NCBI GenBank assembly: GCA_903902915.1
Contig: CAIUWR010000095.1
Coordinates: forward strand, 1-64,000
Direction: 5' to 3'
Origin: an uncultured Hyphomicrobiales bacterium
Lineage (GTDB): Bacteria; Pseudomonadota; Alphaproteobacteria; Rhizobiales; Beijerinckiaceae
Length of the DNA stretch: 64,000 nt
Position numbers and translations under genes: made by a program
Part shown: piece after piece, positions 20,300 through 28,505 of the stretch
How the letters are laid out: each line of letters opens with the position of its first letter
Numbering within the stretch: position 1 is the first letter of the stretch
The notes under the pieces: model-generated
Told to the model about the DNA's origin: nothing
Seen by the model: only the letters and a program-made list of their open reading frames with translations
The model's database searches: none

Positions 20300-21454
20300 C
20301 TACCCCCGCCACAGCACATCCCCATTGATCTCGCCAATCGTCGGGCAGCCCACATAAGACATGGTGCGGCGCAGTTCGTCCTTGAGGATGGCGATGGCCT
20401 TCGCGGCGCCCGCCTGTCCGCCCGCCGCCGCGCCATAGAGCGTGGCGCGGCCGGTGAGGGCGAAGTCGGCGCCGAGCGCCAGACATTTCACCAGATCGCT
20501 GCCGCGCCGCACGCCGGAATCCACGATCACGGCGGCGCGTTTGTCCACCGCCTTCACGATTCCCGGCAAGACATCCAGCGTGGAGGGCGCGCTGTCGAGG
20601 TTGCGGCCGCCGTGGTTCGACACCACGATTCCATCCGCCCCGCGCTCGATGGCCATGCAGGCGTCATCGGGGCGCATGATTCCCTTGATGATGAGCTTGC
20701 CCGGCCAGATGTCGCGCAAGCGGTTCACATCGTCCCAGCTGACGGCGTCGGCCCGCAGGGCTTTGGCCTGGCTGGCCGCGCCGGTCATCTTGTCGCGATA
20801 TTGCGGGGGATAATTTTCGTGGCGCGGCATGCCGCCAGTCAATAGATAGCGGGCCATGACGGTGAGCATCCATTCGGGATGCAGCGCCATGTCGATCATG
20901 CTTTTCAGATTGGCCTCATAGGGCGTGTTGAAGCCGTTGCGTTTGTTGTGCTCGCGATTGGCGCCAAGGCCGATGTCCACGGTCCAGATCAGCGCCTCGA
21001 AGCCTGCGGCATGGGCGCGCTTCACCAGCTCATAGGAGAGTTGTTTCTCACGCCACATGTAAAGCTGGAACCAGCGCCGCCCGCCGACCTCCGCTATTTT
21101 TTCCATGGCTGTGTTGGAGCCGGTGGCCAGCGTGAAGGGCACGCCTGCTGCGGCGGCCGCCCTGGCCAGCTCCAGCTCGCCCTCGTGCCAGGTCAGGCCC
21201 GCGATTCCGGTGGGTGCGACAGCCATGGGCAGGGAGGCGGGGGCGCCGAAGATGGACGCGCTCGTGTCGATCTTCGACACATCCACCAGAACCCTGTTCA
21301 GCAGTTTGGTCTCTTGCAGAAAGCGCCGGTTGTTGCCGAGCGCCACCATGTCCTCGGTGCCCAGATCCAGATATTGGAACACGCCCCGAGGCAGCCGCTT
21401 GCGCGCGACCTCGCGCAGGTCCGCAATATTGTAGCAATGATCGAGCCGCCCCAT
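20300..21454 (-). CDS. FMN-dependent alpha-hydroxy acid oxidase/dehydrogenase
   Basis: A 384-residue TIM-barrel flavoenzyme of the glycolate oxidase / L-lactate dehydrogenase / mandelate dehydrogenase family. It oxidises 2-hydroxy acids to 2-keto acids. The active-site segment SNHGGRNLDSAPSTLDVLP is intact, as are the FMN-phosphate region DSGVRRGSDLVKCLALGAD and FQLYMWREKQ with an active-site-type Tyr. The specific substrate is not predictable. The ATG at 21454 fits the family N-terminus. Confidence 0.93.
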   Translation of the reverse strand: MGRLDHCYNIADLREVARKRLPRGVFQYLDLGTEDMVALGNNRRFLQETKLLNRVLVDVSKIDTSASIFGAPASLPMAVAPTGIAGLTWHEGELELARAAAAAGVPFTLATGSNTAMEKIAEVGGRRWFQLYMWREKQLSYELVKRAHAAGFEALIWTVDIGLGANREHNKRNGFNTPYEANLKSMIDMALHPEWMLTVMARYLLTGGMPRHENYPPQYRDKMTGAASQAKALRADAVSWDDVNRLRDIWPGKLIIKGIMRPDDACMAIERGADGIVVSNHGGRNLDSAPSTLDVLPGIVKAVDKRAAVIVDSGVRRGSDLVKCLALGADFALTGRATLYGAAAGGQAGAAKAIAILKDELRRTMSYVGCPTIGEINGDVLWRG

Positions 21455-21624
21455 GTCCACCCCTGTGCTGTTTGTTGAGCAACGATAGGGCGGGGCGGGC
21501 GCAGGATCAAAGGAAAGCTTATATAGCAAATAAAAATTGTTGTATTTTTAATTTCACATTTAATATTGATGTTTTAGCCGGACCTCTGTAAATGTGCGGT
21601 CACAGCCTCCCCCGGAGCAGTCCC

Positions 21625-22638
21625 ATGGCCCGCCGTTTCCTCACCCTCACCGCCGCCGCGCTCGCCGCAATGGTCGCCGCCGTTCCCGCTTTCGCGCAGA
21701 CGCAGCTGCGCGTGGGCGTGATCCCCGTGCTCGGCGTGGCGCCGATTTTCGTGGTGGACAAGGAGGGCTGGGCCAAGGAGGCGGGCTTCGATTTCAAATT
21801 CACCACCTTCGAGTCGGGCCCTGCGATGATCCAGGCGCTGGCCTCGGGCACGCTCGACGTTTACGTGGCGGGCGTGGCGCCGCTGGGCGTGGCGCGCTCC
21901 AAGGGCATCGACATTCGCGTGGTGACCTCCAGGGCCATCGAGGAGATGACGGTCGCCGCCGGTCCCAAGCTCGCCCCCAGCTTCAAGGCCGGCGTCTCCC
22001 CCGCGCAGTCGCTGAAAGATTTCCACGCCGTCAACGGCAAGCCCGCCCGCTTCGCCACCCAGCCTCCGGGCTCCGTGCCCCACACCACGCTGGTTCATTG
22101 GCTGACGGAAGCGATCAAGGCCGACAAGGCCGATTACGAGATCGTGCCCATGGGCATCGACGCGACGCAGCAGGCGCTGCTCACCGGCGCCGTCGATGGC
22201 GCGACGATCCGCGAGCCCACGGACACCATCGTCCAGCAGCGCGATCCGCGCATCAAGCTTGTGGCTCTTGGCGGGGATATGTTCCCCAATCAGCCCGGCA
22301 CGGTGGTCGCCGTCTCCGGCGCCTTCCTCGCGAAAAATCGGGCGGGCGTGCAGAAGCTGGTGGATGCGCTGGTGAAGGCGGACGCGCTGATCAAGTCCGA
22401 CCCCAAACATGTCGCTCCCTTCGTGGAGGCGGCTCTGGGCAAGGGGCTCATCGACGCGGCGACCATTGAAAAGGCGCTCACGTCGCCCGCCTCCAAATTC
22501 AGCGCGGATCCGCGCGTGATCATGGAGGCGACCGCGAAGATGCAGACCTATCAGGTCTCCATTGGCACGCTGGACAAGGATGTGTCGCTCGACGGCCTCT
22601 TCGACGCCTCCTTCTACGAGAAGGCGACAGCAAGATGA
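21625..22638 (+). CDS. ABC solute-binding protein, NitT/TauT (SsuA-like)
   Basis: A 337-residue periplasmic binding protein of the NitT/TauT/SsuA group. A signal peptide ends in AFAQ, then TQLRVGVIPVLGVAPIFV and the typical SGTLDVYVAGVAPLGVARSK. Family substrates are sulfonates, nitrate, pyrimidines or other small organics. The ATG at 21625 begins the signal peptide. It is the first gene of a five-cistron-sized locus with a Bug protein, permease and ATPase. Confidence 0.92.
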   Translation: MARRFLTLTAAALAAMVAAVPAFAQTQLRVGVIPVLGVAPIFVVDKEGWAKEAGFDFKFTTFESGPAMIQALASGTLDVYVAGVAPLGVARSKGIDIRVVTSRAIEEMTVAAGPKLAPSFKAGVSPAQSLKDFHAVNGKPARFATQPPGSVPHTTLVHWLTEAIKADKADYEIVPMGIDATQQALLTGAVDGATIREPTDTIVQQRDPRIKLVALGGDMFPNQPGTVVAVSGAFLAKNRAGVQKLVDALVKADALIKSDPKHVAPFVEAALGKGLIDAATIEKALTSPASKFSADPRVIMEATAKMQTYQVSIGTLDKDVSLDGLFDASFYEKATAR

Positions 22639-22713
22639 CAGGCGCCTGCGCTGCATATTTGACAGGCGGGCCACCGCAGTGCAAAGGCGCGCGGTCGAGC
22701 CTGGAGATCAAGC

Positions 22714-23733
22714 ATGAAGCTCAATAAATTCGTGGCGCTGGCGGCAGCGGCCCTTGCGGTTTGCGGACTGTCCCGCACGGCCTTCGCGCAGTCTGTGGAA
22801 GATTTTTACAAGGGCAAGACCGTCACCATCATGATCGGTTACGGGGCGGGCGGCACGGACGATGTCTGGGCGCGCTTGCTGGCGAAATACATGGGCGAGC
22901 ATATCCCCGGAAAACCGGTCATCGTGGCCACCAATGTGCCGGGCGCGGGCAGCCTGTTGCTCGCCAATCAGATCTACAACACCCAGCCGAAAGACGGCAC
23001 GGTGATCGGCCTCATCAATCGCGGCGTCCCCTTCGAGCCATTGCTGGGCGGGATCGGCACGCGCTTCGATCCGATGAAGCTCAATTATATCGGCAGCCCC
23101 GACCGCGATACGCCCGCCTGCGCCATTCGCGTCGACGCCCCCGTGCAGAACATGCAGGAGCTGCTGACCAAGGAATATATCGTCGGCGCCACGGGCTCTG
23201 GGTCCGACAGCCAGCTTTATCCCGAGGTTCTGGCCAATATGCTCGGCGTGAAGATGAAGATCGTGCAGGGCTATCCCGGCTCGCGCGACATTCTGCTCGC
23301 CACCGAGCGCGGCGAGGTGCAGGGTGGCTGCGTGAGCTATGACACCATCGTGCGCGACGTCATGTTCCGCGACAAGCGCACGCGCATCCTGTTTCAGGCG
23401 GCGTTGAAGCCTGACGACCGCATGCCCGAAGTGCCGATGATCCATGATCTGGCCACTTCGGAGGAGCAAAAGCGGTCGCTCGAACTCTTCTTGCAGCGCA
23501 CCCTCGTCGGGCGGCCCTTCATCATGGCGCCGGGCGTGCCGGCGGAGCGGGTCGAGGCGATTCGCAACGCCTTCCTGTTGGCGCTGAAGGATCCGGGCCT
23601 TGCCGCGGATGCGCAGGTGGCGGGCGTCAATATCCATTACGTGTCGCCTGCGGAGCTGACGAAGATCATCTCCGATTCCTACGCTTCGCCGCCCGCCGTT
23701 GTGGCTGCGGTGAAAAAGGCCCTCGGGCGCTGA
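22714..23733 (+). CDS. Bug-type solute-binding protein inside an ABC operon
   Basis: A 339-residue Bug/TctC-family binding protein. A signal peptide ends at RTAFAQ, then VTIMIGYGAGGTDDVWARLL and VATNVPGAGSLLLANQIYN. It sits between an SsuA-like binding protein and the SsuC-like permease, 75 bp after the former and 11 bp before the latter. Bug proteins normally serve TctAB carriers, so its place in an ABC operon is unusual. It may bind the same or a related ligand. Confidence 0.92.
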   Translation: MKLNKFVALAAAALAVCGLSRTAFAQSVEDFYKGKTVTIMIGYGAGGTDDVWARLLAKYMGEHIPGKPVIVATNVPGAGSLLLANQIYNTQPKDGTVIGLINRGVPFEPLLGGIGTRFDPMKLNYIGSPDRDTPACAIRVDAPVQNMQELLTKEYIVGATGSGSDSQLYPEVLANMLGVKMKIVQGYPGSRDILLATERGEVQGGCVSYDTIVRDVMFRDKRTRILFQAALKPDDRMPEVPMIHDLATSEEQKRSLELFLQRTLVGRPFIMAPGVPAERVEAIRNAFLLALKDPGLAADAQVAGVNIHYVSPAELTKIISDSYASPPAVVAAVKKALGR

Positions 23734-23744
23734 AAGGACTCTGC

Positions 23745-24494
23745 TTGCGCCAGAAGCCGTTGCTCCTCTCGGCCCTCGGGCTTCTGGCGTTCGTCCTGGT
23801 TTGGGAGATTTTGCCCAAACTGAGCCTCGTCCCGCAGTCGCTTCTGCCTGCGCCCAGCGACCTGCCTGCGGCCTTCATGCGCGAGTTCCGCAGCGGCATG
23901 TGGCTGGAGATGGTGCAGCTGAGCCTCGATCACTATGTGATCGGCTTCGCCTGGGGCGCCGGCTTGGGCGTGATCTTCGGCGTCCTGACCGGCATGTATG
24001 CGAGCATGGAATGGACGCTGGCCTGGGTGGTGCGGCTGCTGCGTCCCATTCCCAATCTCGCCTGGGCGCCCTTCGCCATCATCTGGTTCGGCGTCGATCA
24101 GGCCGCCGCCGTGTTCATCATCTCCATCGGCGTGTTCTGGATCGTCTTTTTCGCCGCGCAGGGGGCGATCCGGGGCGTGGACCGGGAACTGATCGAACTG
24201 GCCGACGCCTTCGGCTTTCGAAGCGGGCCGGAGCGGCTCGCGAAAGTGCTGCTGCCCGCCGCCACGCCGGGCATTCTGGTGGGTCTGCGCACGGCGCTGG
24301 GGCAGGCCTGGATGGCGGTGGTGGCGGCGGAATTGTCGGGCGTCAGCGGGCTCGGCTCGCGCATGATGCAGGCCTCCAGTCTGCTCGCCACCGATATCGT
24401 CGTCGTCTACATGCTCACCATGGCCGTGCTCTACGGCTTCATGGATGCGGGCTTTGTCTTCGCGCAATCGAGGCTGATGCGATGGAAGCCGTGA
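23745..24494 (+). CDS. ABC transporter permease, SsuC/TauC type
   Basis: A 249-residue inner-membrane permease with about six helices. The EAA loop region for ATPase contact is seen as LIELADAFGFRSGPERLAK followed by LLPAATPGILVGLRTALG, which is typical. The start is a TTG at 23745 with GAAAGGA 6 bases upstream. Its last 13 bases overlap the ATPase gene, so the two are coupled. Confidence 0.93.
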   Translation: MRQKPLLLSALGLLAFVLVWEILPKLSLVPQSLLPAPSDLPAAFMREFRSGMWLEMVQLSLDHYVIGFAWGAGLGVIFGVLTGMYASMEWTLAWVVRLLRPIPNLAWAPFAIIWFGVDQAAAVFIISIGVFWIVFFAAQGAIRGVDRELIELADAFGFRSGPERLAKVLLPAATPGILVGLRTALGQAWMAVVAAELSGVSGLGSRMMQASSLLATDIVVVYMLTMAVLYGFMDAGFVFAQSRLMRWKP

Positions 24495-25273
24495 CGCCGC
24501 CCGATTCCGCCATTTCCATCAAGGGCCTCGGCCTCTCCTTCGAGCAGGACGGACAGCGCACCGACGTGTTGCGCGGCCTCGATCTCGATGTCGCGCGCGG
24601 GGAGTTCCTGGCCATCGTCGGTTCGTCGGGCGTCGGCAAATCGACCTTGCTGCGCGTGCTCATGACGCTGGCGCAGCCGACAACAGGCGAGGTGACGATC
24701 CGGCCCGACCCGCAAGCCCATACCGCGCTGGCGCTGGTGTTTCAGGACGCGCGCCTGCTGCCATGGCGGCGCGTGCTCGCGAATGTGGCCTTCGGGCTTG
24801 AGAAGACCCGCGCATCCCGCGCAGAGCGCCGAAAACAAGCTTTTGCAGCGCTCAAGCTTGTCGGGTTGGACAGGCTCGCCGACCGCTGGCCCTGGCAATT
24901 ATCCGGTGGCCAACGGCAGCGCGTGTCGCTCGCCCGGGCGCTGGCGGTGGATCCCTCCATCCTCCTCATGGACGAGCCCTTCAGCGCGCTCGACGTGGCG
25001 ACCCGCGAGAATCTGCAAGACGAGCTGATCCGCATCCGCCGCGAGACGGGGAAGACGATCATCTTCGTCACCCATGACATCGACGAAGCCGTCTATCTGG
25101 CCGACCGGGTGGTGGCGCTCGGCGGCAAGCCCGGCGAGCTGCGCGCGATTCGCGCCATTGAGGCGGCTCATCCGCGCAAGCGGGGCGCTCTGGCGCTGGC
25201 GGAAATCGCCCAGGCGATCAAGGCAGACATGACGGCTGAGGCGGTCGCGGCCCGCGATGATTGGGTGATTTGA
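24482..25273 (+). CDS. ABC transporter ATP-binding protein, SsuB/TauB type
   Basis: A 263-residue nucleotide-binding subunit. Walker A is GSSGVGKST, the Q-loop is VFQDARLLPW, the signature is LSGGQRQRVS, Walker B is ILLMDEPFSALD and the switch His is in FVTHD. It energises the neighbouring permease. It closes the operon; a GC hairpin lies downstream at 25315-25334. Confidence 0.95.
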   Translation: MEAVTPPDSAISIKGLGLSFEQDGQRTDVLRGLDLDVARGEFLAIVGSSGVGKSTLLRVLMTLAQPTTGEVTIRPDPQAHTALALVFQDARLLPWRRVLANVAFGLEKTRASRAERRKQAFAALKLVGLDRLADRWPWQLSGGQRQRVSLARALAVDPSILLMDEPFSALDVATRENLQDELIRIRRETGKTIIFVTHDIDEAVYLADRVVALGGKPGELRAIRAIEAAHPRKRGALALAEIAQAIKADMTAEAVAARDDWVI

Positions 25274-25314
25274 GGGCTGACGAATCCCCAGCCAGGGCTT
25301 ATCTACTAAAGGGG

Positions 25315-25334
25315 CGCCCCCCGAACCGGGGGCG
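25315..25334 (+). terminator. Possible terminator after the ABC operon
   Basis: CGCCCCC (25315-25321) pairs with GGGGGCG (25328-25334) across a CGAACC loop, 41 bp after the ATPase stop codon. The first T-run starts about 9 bases after the stem, so its intrinsic strength is doubtful. Confidence 0.4.
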
Positions 25335-25396
25335 TTGCGGCCTTTTACCGTCTTTTTATTATGTTTTTCAGTAGCTTAATAATCTTGAGCCTGTCC

Positions 25397-25425
25397 TTGA
25401 CACGAAAAGGCCACGCCAATATGGT
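25397..25425 (+). promoter_or_regulatory. Candidate promoter of the atp (F0) operon
   Basis: TTGACA at 25397-25402, a 17-base spacer, then TATGGT at 25420-25425. It lies about 150 bp before the atpI start in the 301-bp gap after the ABC operon, which holds no other feature apart from the hairpin at 25315. Confidence 0.5.
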
Positions 25426-25574
25426 CCGCCCGGCTCGCATAGGGCTTTTTCGTCTCCTGAATCCGTTCCGGTTTGCGCCGGGTCGGTCCTTCCCCGCTTT
25501 CGGGATTGTCTGGTTTGTGCGGACGTGTCGCCCTATAAGTCGGCCGTCCGAAGCCCCGCCTGCGGGAGAGAACC

Positions 25575-25907
25575 ATGACGAAGCCGAACGGCGATCAGGA
25601 AGATCGGGATCTGAAGGCGCGGCTCGAGGCCCTCTCGAACGCGCTGAAAGACAAGCGCAGCGACCCGCAAGGGGCTGCGCAGGGCGAAAGCGAAGCGAGC
25701 GTGACCCGGACGGGACAAGCGATGAGCCTCGGCTTTCGCGTCCTGGCCGAATTTGTGGCGGGCGTGATCGTCGGCGGCTTCATCGGCTGGCAGACGGACA
25801 TATGGCTCGGCACGACGCCTTTCGGCCTGATCGTCTTCCTCGCTCTGGGGACGGCGGCGGGCTTCTGGAACGTCTACAAGCTCGCCGCGACGACAACGCC
25901 GCGCTGA
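25575..25907 (+). CDS. atpI: ATP synthase protein I (AtpI)
   Basis: A 110-residue small membrane protein. The charged N-terminal half is followed by two helices (about 55-75 and 80-100), including FVAGVIVGGFIGWQTD. AtpI helps assemble the c-ring or import magnesium for the F0 sector. It is first in the F0 operon. The ATG at 25575 has GGGAGAGAACC upstream. Confidence 0.88.
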   Translation: MTKPNGDQEDRDLKARLEALSNALKDKRSDPQGAAQGESEASVTRTGQAMSLGFRVLAEFVAGVIVGGFIGWQTDIWLGTTPFGLIVFLALGTAAGFWNVYKLAATTTPR

Positions 25908-25917
25908 GCTGATCGAA

Positions 25918-25959
25918 ACGCCGCTCAGGCGGCAAGGTTGAGACGCCGCTCAGGCGGCA
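25918..25959 (+). repeat. Tandem hairpin repeat between atpI and atpB
   Basis: ACGCCGCTCAGGCGGCA occurs twice, at 25918-25934 and 25943-25959, with 25-bp spacing. Each copy folds as GCCGC-TCAG-GCGGC. It lies in the mRNA leader of atpB and may act in processing or translation. Confidence 0.65.
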
Positions 25960-26003
25960 CTGGTGCAACGGCGCGCATGGCGCGGACGCAAGGGGATCTG
26001 ACC

Positions 26004-26762
26004 GTGGCGGCTTCGGAACAGGCGAACGACCCGATCCATCAATTTATCGTGGTGCCGCTCTTTTCCGAGCATATCGGCGCCGCGTCCTTCACCAATGCGT
26101 CGCTCTTCATGGTGATCGTGGCGCTGGCCGTGACCTTCCTGATGGTGCTTGGCACCTCCGGCAAGGCGATCGTGCCCGGCCGTTTGCAGGCGGCCGCCGA
26201 GATATCCTATGAATTCGTGGCCTCCACCGTGCGCGGCACCATGGGCCAGGAGGGGATGCGCTTCTTCCCCCTCGTGTTCTCGCTCTTCATGTTCGTCGTC
26301 TTCTCGAACATCATCGGCCTCATTCCCTACACATTCACGGTGACGAGCCAGATTGTCGTGACTTTCGCTTTTGCGGCGCTCGTCATCGGCGCGGTCATCA
26401 TTTACGGCGTGATGCGCAACGGCTTGCACTTCCTGCATCTGTTCGTTCCGTCGGGCGTTCCCGCCCTGCTGCTGCCCTTCATCGTGCTGATCGAGATCAT
26501 CTCCTTCGTGTCGCGTCCCGTGTCCCTCTCGGTTCGTCTCTTCGCGAACATGCTGGCGGGCCACATCACCCTCAAGGTCTTCGGCGGCTTCGTCGTCATG
26601 ATGCTCGGCAGCGGCGCATTGGCTGTGGTTCTTTCGCCCCTGCCGCTCGTCGCCATCGTGCTCCTCACCGCGTTCGAGCTTCTCGTGGCGGTGTTGCAGG
26701 CCTACGTGTTCGCCATCCTCACTTGCGTTTACCTCAATGACGCAATCCACCCGGGCCACTGA
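26004..26762 (+). CDS. atpB: F0F1 ATP synthase subunit a
   Basis: A 252-residue membrane subunit forming the proton half-channels. [14 protein letters not shown] is the alphaproteobacterial N-terminus, and [14 protein letters not shown] carries the essential Arg of helix 4. The GTG at 26004 has AAGGGG at the right distance; an ATG at 25977 has no ribosome site and reads through a repeat, so I prefer the GTG. Length is normal for the family. Confidence 0.95.
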   Translation: MAASEQANDPIHQFIVVPLFSEHIGAASFTNASLFMVIVALAVTFLMVLGTSGKAIVPGRLQAAAEISYEFVASTVRGTMGQEGMRFFPLVFSLFMFVVFSNIIGLIPYTFTVTSQIVVTFAFAALVIGAVIIYGVMRNGLHFLHLFVPSGVPALLLPFIVLIEIISFVSRPVSLSVRLFANMLAGHITLKVFGGFVVMMLGSGALAVVLSPLPLVAIVLLTAFELLVAVLQAYVFAILTCVYLNDAIHPGH

Positions 26763-26818
26763 TAAATATTGAACAACAGACCGGTCGGCTCAAAAAAACC
26801 AACCCAAGGAGTTTTCAC

Positions 26819-27049
26819 ATGGATCCCACCGCAGCCAAGTACATCGGCGCCGGCATCGCCGCCATCGGAATGGGCGCCGCCGCCATCGGCGTGGGCACGA
26901 TTTTCGGCAGCTTCCTCTCGGGCGCCCTGCGCAACCCGTCGGCCGCTGACGGCCAGTTCGGCCGCGCGTTCATCGGCGCCGCGCTCGCGGAAGGTCTCGG
27001 CATCTTCGCGTTCCTCGTCGCGCTGATCCTGCTCTTCGTGGTTAAGTAA
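26819..27049 (+). CDS. atpE: F0F1 ATP synthase subunit c
   Basis: A 76-residue two-helix proteolipid that makes the rotor ring. Glu58 in [15 protein letters not shown] is the proton-carrying carboxylate. The polar loop is [16 protein letters not shown] precedes the ATG, a strong site as expected for a high-copy subunit. A stable hairpin follows the stop codon. Confidence 0.97.
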   Translation: MDPTAAKYIGAGIAAIGMGAAAIGVGTIFGSFLSGALRNPSAADGQFGRAFIGAALAEGLGIFAFLVALILLFVVK

Positions 27050-27060
27050 TCAACCACGTC

Positions 27061-27087
27061 GGCCCGCGCGCCTGTGGCGTGCGGGCC
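27061..27087 (+). other. Hairpin downstream of atpE
   Basis: Bases 27061-27070 pair with 27078-27087 (10 bp, one G-T wobble) 11 bases after the atpE stop codon. Such a stem can protect or segment the mRNA for over-production of subunit c. A T-run of 4 follows only at some distance (27092-27095), so most transcripts should continue to the b' gene. Confidence 0.6.
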
Positions 27088-27123
27088 TATCGTTTTCTCC
27101 GGCGCTTCTGACGGATTGATCTC

Positions 27124-27678
27124 ATGGCGACTGAACACGACAGCCACTCGGCCGGAACGGAAGTTCCCGGTGGCGCGGCCCACTCGGACGTGTTTCCTCC
27201 GTTCGACACCAACCATTTCAGCTCGCAGCTTCTTTGGCTGGCGCTCACCTTTGGCGCGCTCTATCTGCTGATGTCGCGCATCGCGCTGCCGCGCGTGGCG
27301 GCCATTCTGGAAAATCGCCAGGCCACGATCACCGGCGATCTCGACTATTCCATCGCCATGCAGAAGCAGGCCGAAGAGGCTGGCCTCGCCTGTGACGAGT
27401 TGGTGGCGAACGCCAGGATGCGGGCCCAGGCCCTCGCAGAAGAGACGCATCTGAGGCTCGCCGAAGAGGCTGTGGAGGCGCGCAAGGCGCTTGAGGCGGA
27501 TCTTAAGGATCGCCTCGGCTCCGCAGAACTCCGCATCGCCGAGGCGAAAGCGCGCGCCATGCACACAGTCGAGGAGATCGCGACCGAGGCCGCGACCGCC
27601 ATCGTCCAGCAGTTGAGCGGCAAGACGCCCGATGCCGCCAGCATCGCCAGCGCGCTCGCCGCCGCCAAGACAGCCTGA
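27124..27678 (+). CDS. atpG: F0F1 ATP synthase subunit b'
   Basis: A 184-residue stator subunit. It starts with a polar extension (about 1-35), then one membrane helix (about 36-56, LLWLALTFGALYLLMSRIAL), then a long Ala/Glu/Arg-rich coiled coil. Alphaproteobacteria have two different b subunits; this extended, divergent form is b'. It precedes atpF by 13 bp. Confidence 0.9.
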   Translation: MATEHDSHSAGTEVPGGAAHSDVFPPFDTNHFSSQLLWLALTFGALYLLMSRIALPRVAAILENRQATITGDLDYSIAMQKQAEEAGLACDELVANARMRAQALAEETHLRLAEEAVEARKALEADLKDRLGSAELRIAEAKARAMHTVEEIATEAATAIVQQLSGKTPDAASIASALAAAKTA

Positions 27679-27691
27679 GCGGAGACGAGCC

Positions 27692-28177
27692 ATGGAATTG
27701 AACGCTGAACTTTTCGTCGCCGTCGGCTTTGTGCTCTTCGTGATCCTGCTGGGATACCTGGGCGTCCACAAGACGATCTCCCTGGCGCTCGATGGCCGGA
27801 TCGCAAGCATCACCAACGAGCTTGAGGAAGCCCGGCGTCTGCGCGCCGAGGCCAAGGCCTTGCTGGCCTCCTACAAGGAAAAGCTTGATCACGCCGAGGC
27901 CCAGGCGGAAGCCATTGTGGCGCAGGCGCGTCTGGAATCGGAGCTTCTCGCCAAGGAAACCGCCCAGCGCATGGTCGATTTCGTCGAACGGCACCGCAAA
28001 CAGGCCGAGGCGCAGATCGCCATCGCCGAATCGCAGGCCACCTCCGAGGTCCGCGCCGCTGCGGCTGACGCCGCAGTGAAAGCGGCTGAAATCGTGCTGC
28101 GCGCCCAGACCAGCGGCGCTGGCGGCTCCGCCCTGATTGCGCAGAGCATCGACGATGTGAAGCGCTTGATGAACTGA
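27692..28177 (+). CDS. atpF: F0F1 ATP synthase subunit b
   Basis: A 161-residue peripheral-stalk subunit with an N-terminal helix (about 5-25, LFVAVGFVLFVILLGYLGVH), then a helical coiled-coil domain rich in Ala, Glu and Arg. The ATG at 27692 has GGAG upstream. It is the last gene of the F0 operon, followed by a strong terminator. The F1 genes are not in the window. Confidence 0.93.
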   Translation: MELNAELFVAVGFVLFVILLGYLGVHKTISLALDGRIASITNELEEARRLRAEAKALLASYKEKLDHAEAQAEAIVAQARLESELLAKETAQRMVDFVERHRKQAEAQIAIAESQATSEVRAAAADAAVKAAEIVLRAQTSGAGGSALIAQSIDDVKRLMN

Positions 28178-28204
28178 CCGGCTGCTGTTCGCTTTAAAAG
28201 CATC

Positions 28205-28235
28205 AAAGCCCCGAAGCGTCGCTTCGGGGCTTTTT
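28205..28235 (+). terminator. Rho-independent terminator of the F0 operon
   Basis: A perfect 13-bp stem (28205-28217 with 28221-28233), 3-base loop, and T5 at 28231-28235, located 28 bp after the atpF stop codon. Very strong. Confidence 0.95.
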
Positions 28236-28241
28236 GCTGCG

Positions 28242-28498
28242 CCGGGAGGGGCGACGTCCCGTCGCCCAGATCAGCACGCGAACCGGGAGGGGCGACGTCT
28301 CGTCGCCCTCACCCCCGGGAGGGACGACGGCCTCGTCGTCCCCATGACGAAGACGCGCGGTTGGCCGCCCATTCATGGGGAACCAGGGCGACGGGACGTC
28401 GCCCCGCCCGATGTGGACGACGGGACGTCGTCCCTCCCGGGTTCGGTACATCATGATCGGATGCCGCTCTAAGCGCGACGAGACGTCGCCCCTCCCGG
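28242..28498. repeat. Family B palindromic repeat cluster
   Basis: At least five copies of GGGAGGGGCGACGTCTCGTC-type palindromes in both orientations, starting at about 28243, 28283, 28315, 28386 and 28417, plus an inverted partial one ending near 28498. It fills the space between the atp terminator and the smc stop codon. No coding potential. Confidence 0.85.
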
Positions 28499-28505
28499 CT
28501 ACCCG

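Noticed and set aside
23801-24481. Upstream in-frame extension of the ABC ATPase gene (490 codons in total)
   Set aside because: This part overlaps the permease in another frame and has no domain. The ATPase starts at 24482 with the usual short N-terminus before Walker A.
25938-26003. Longer atpB start (ATG at 25977 or codon at 25938)
   Set aside because: It would translate a hairpin repeat and has no ribosome site, while GTG at 26004 has AAGGGG at proper spacing and gives the usual N-terminus.
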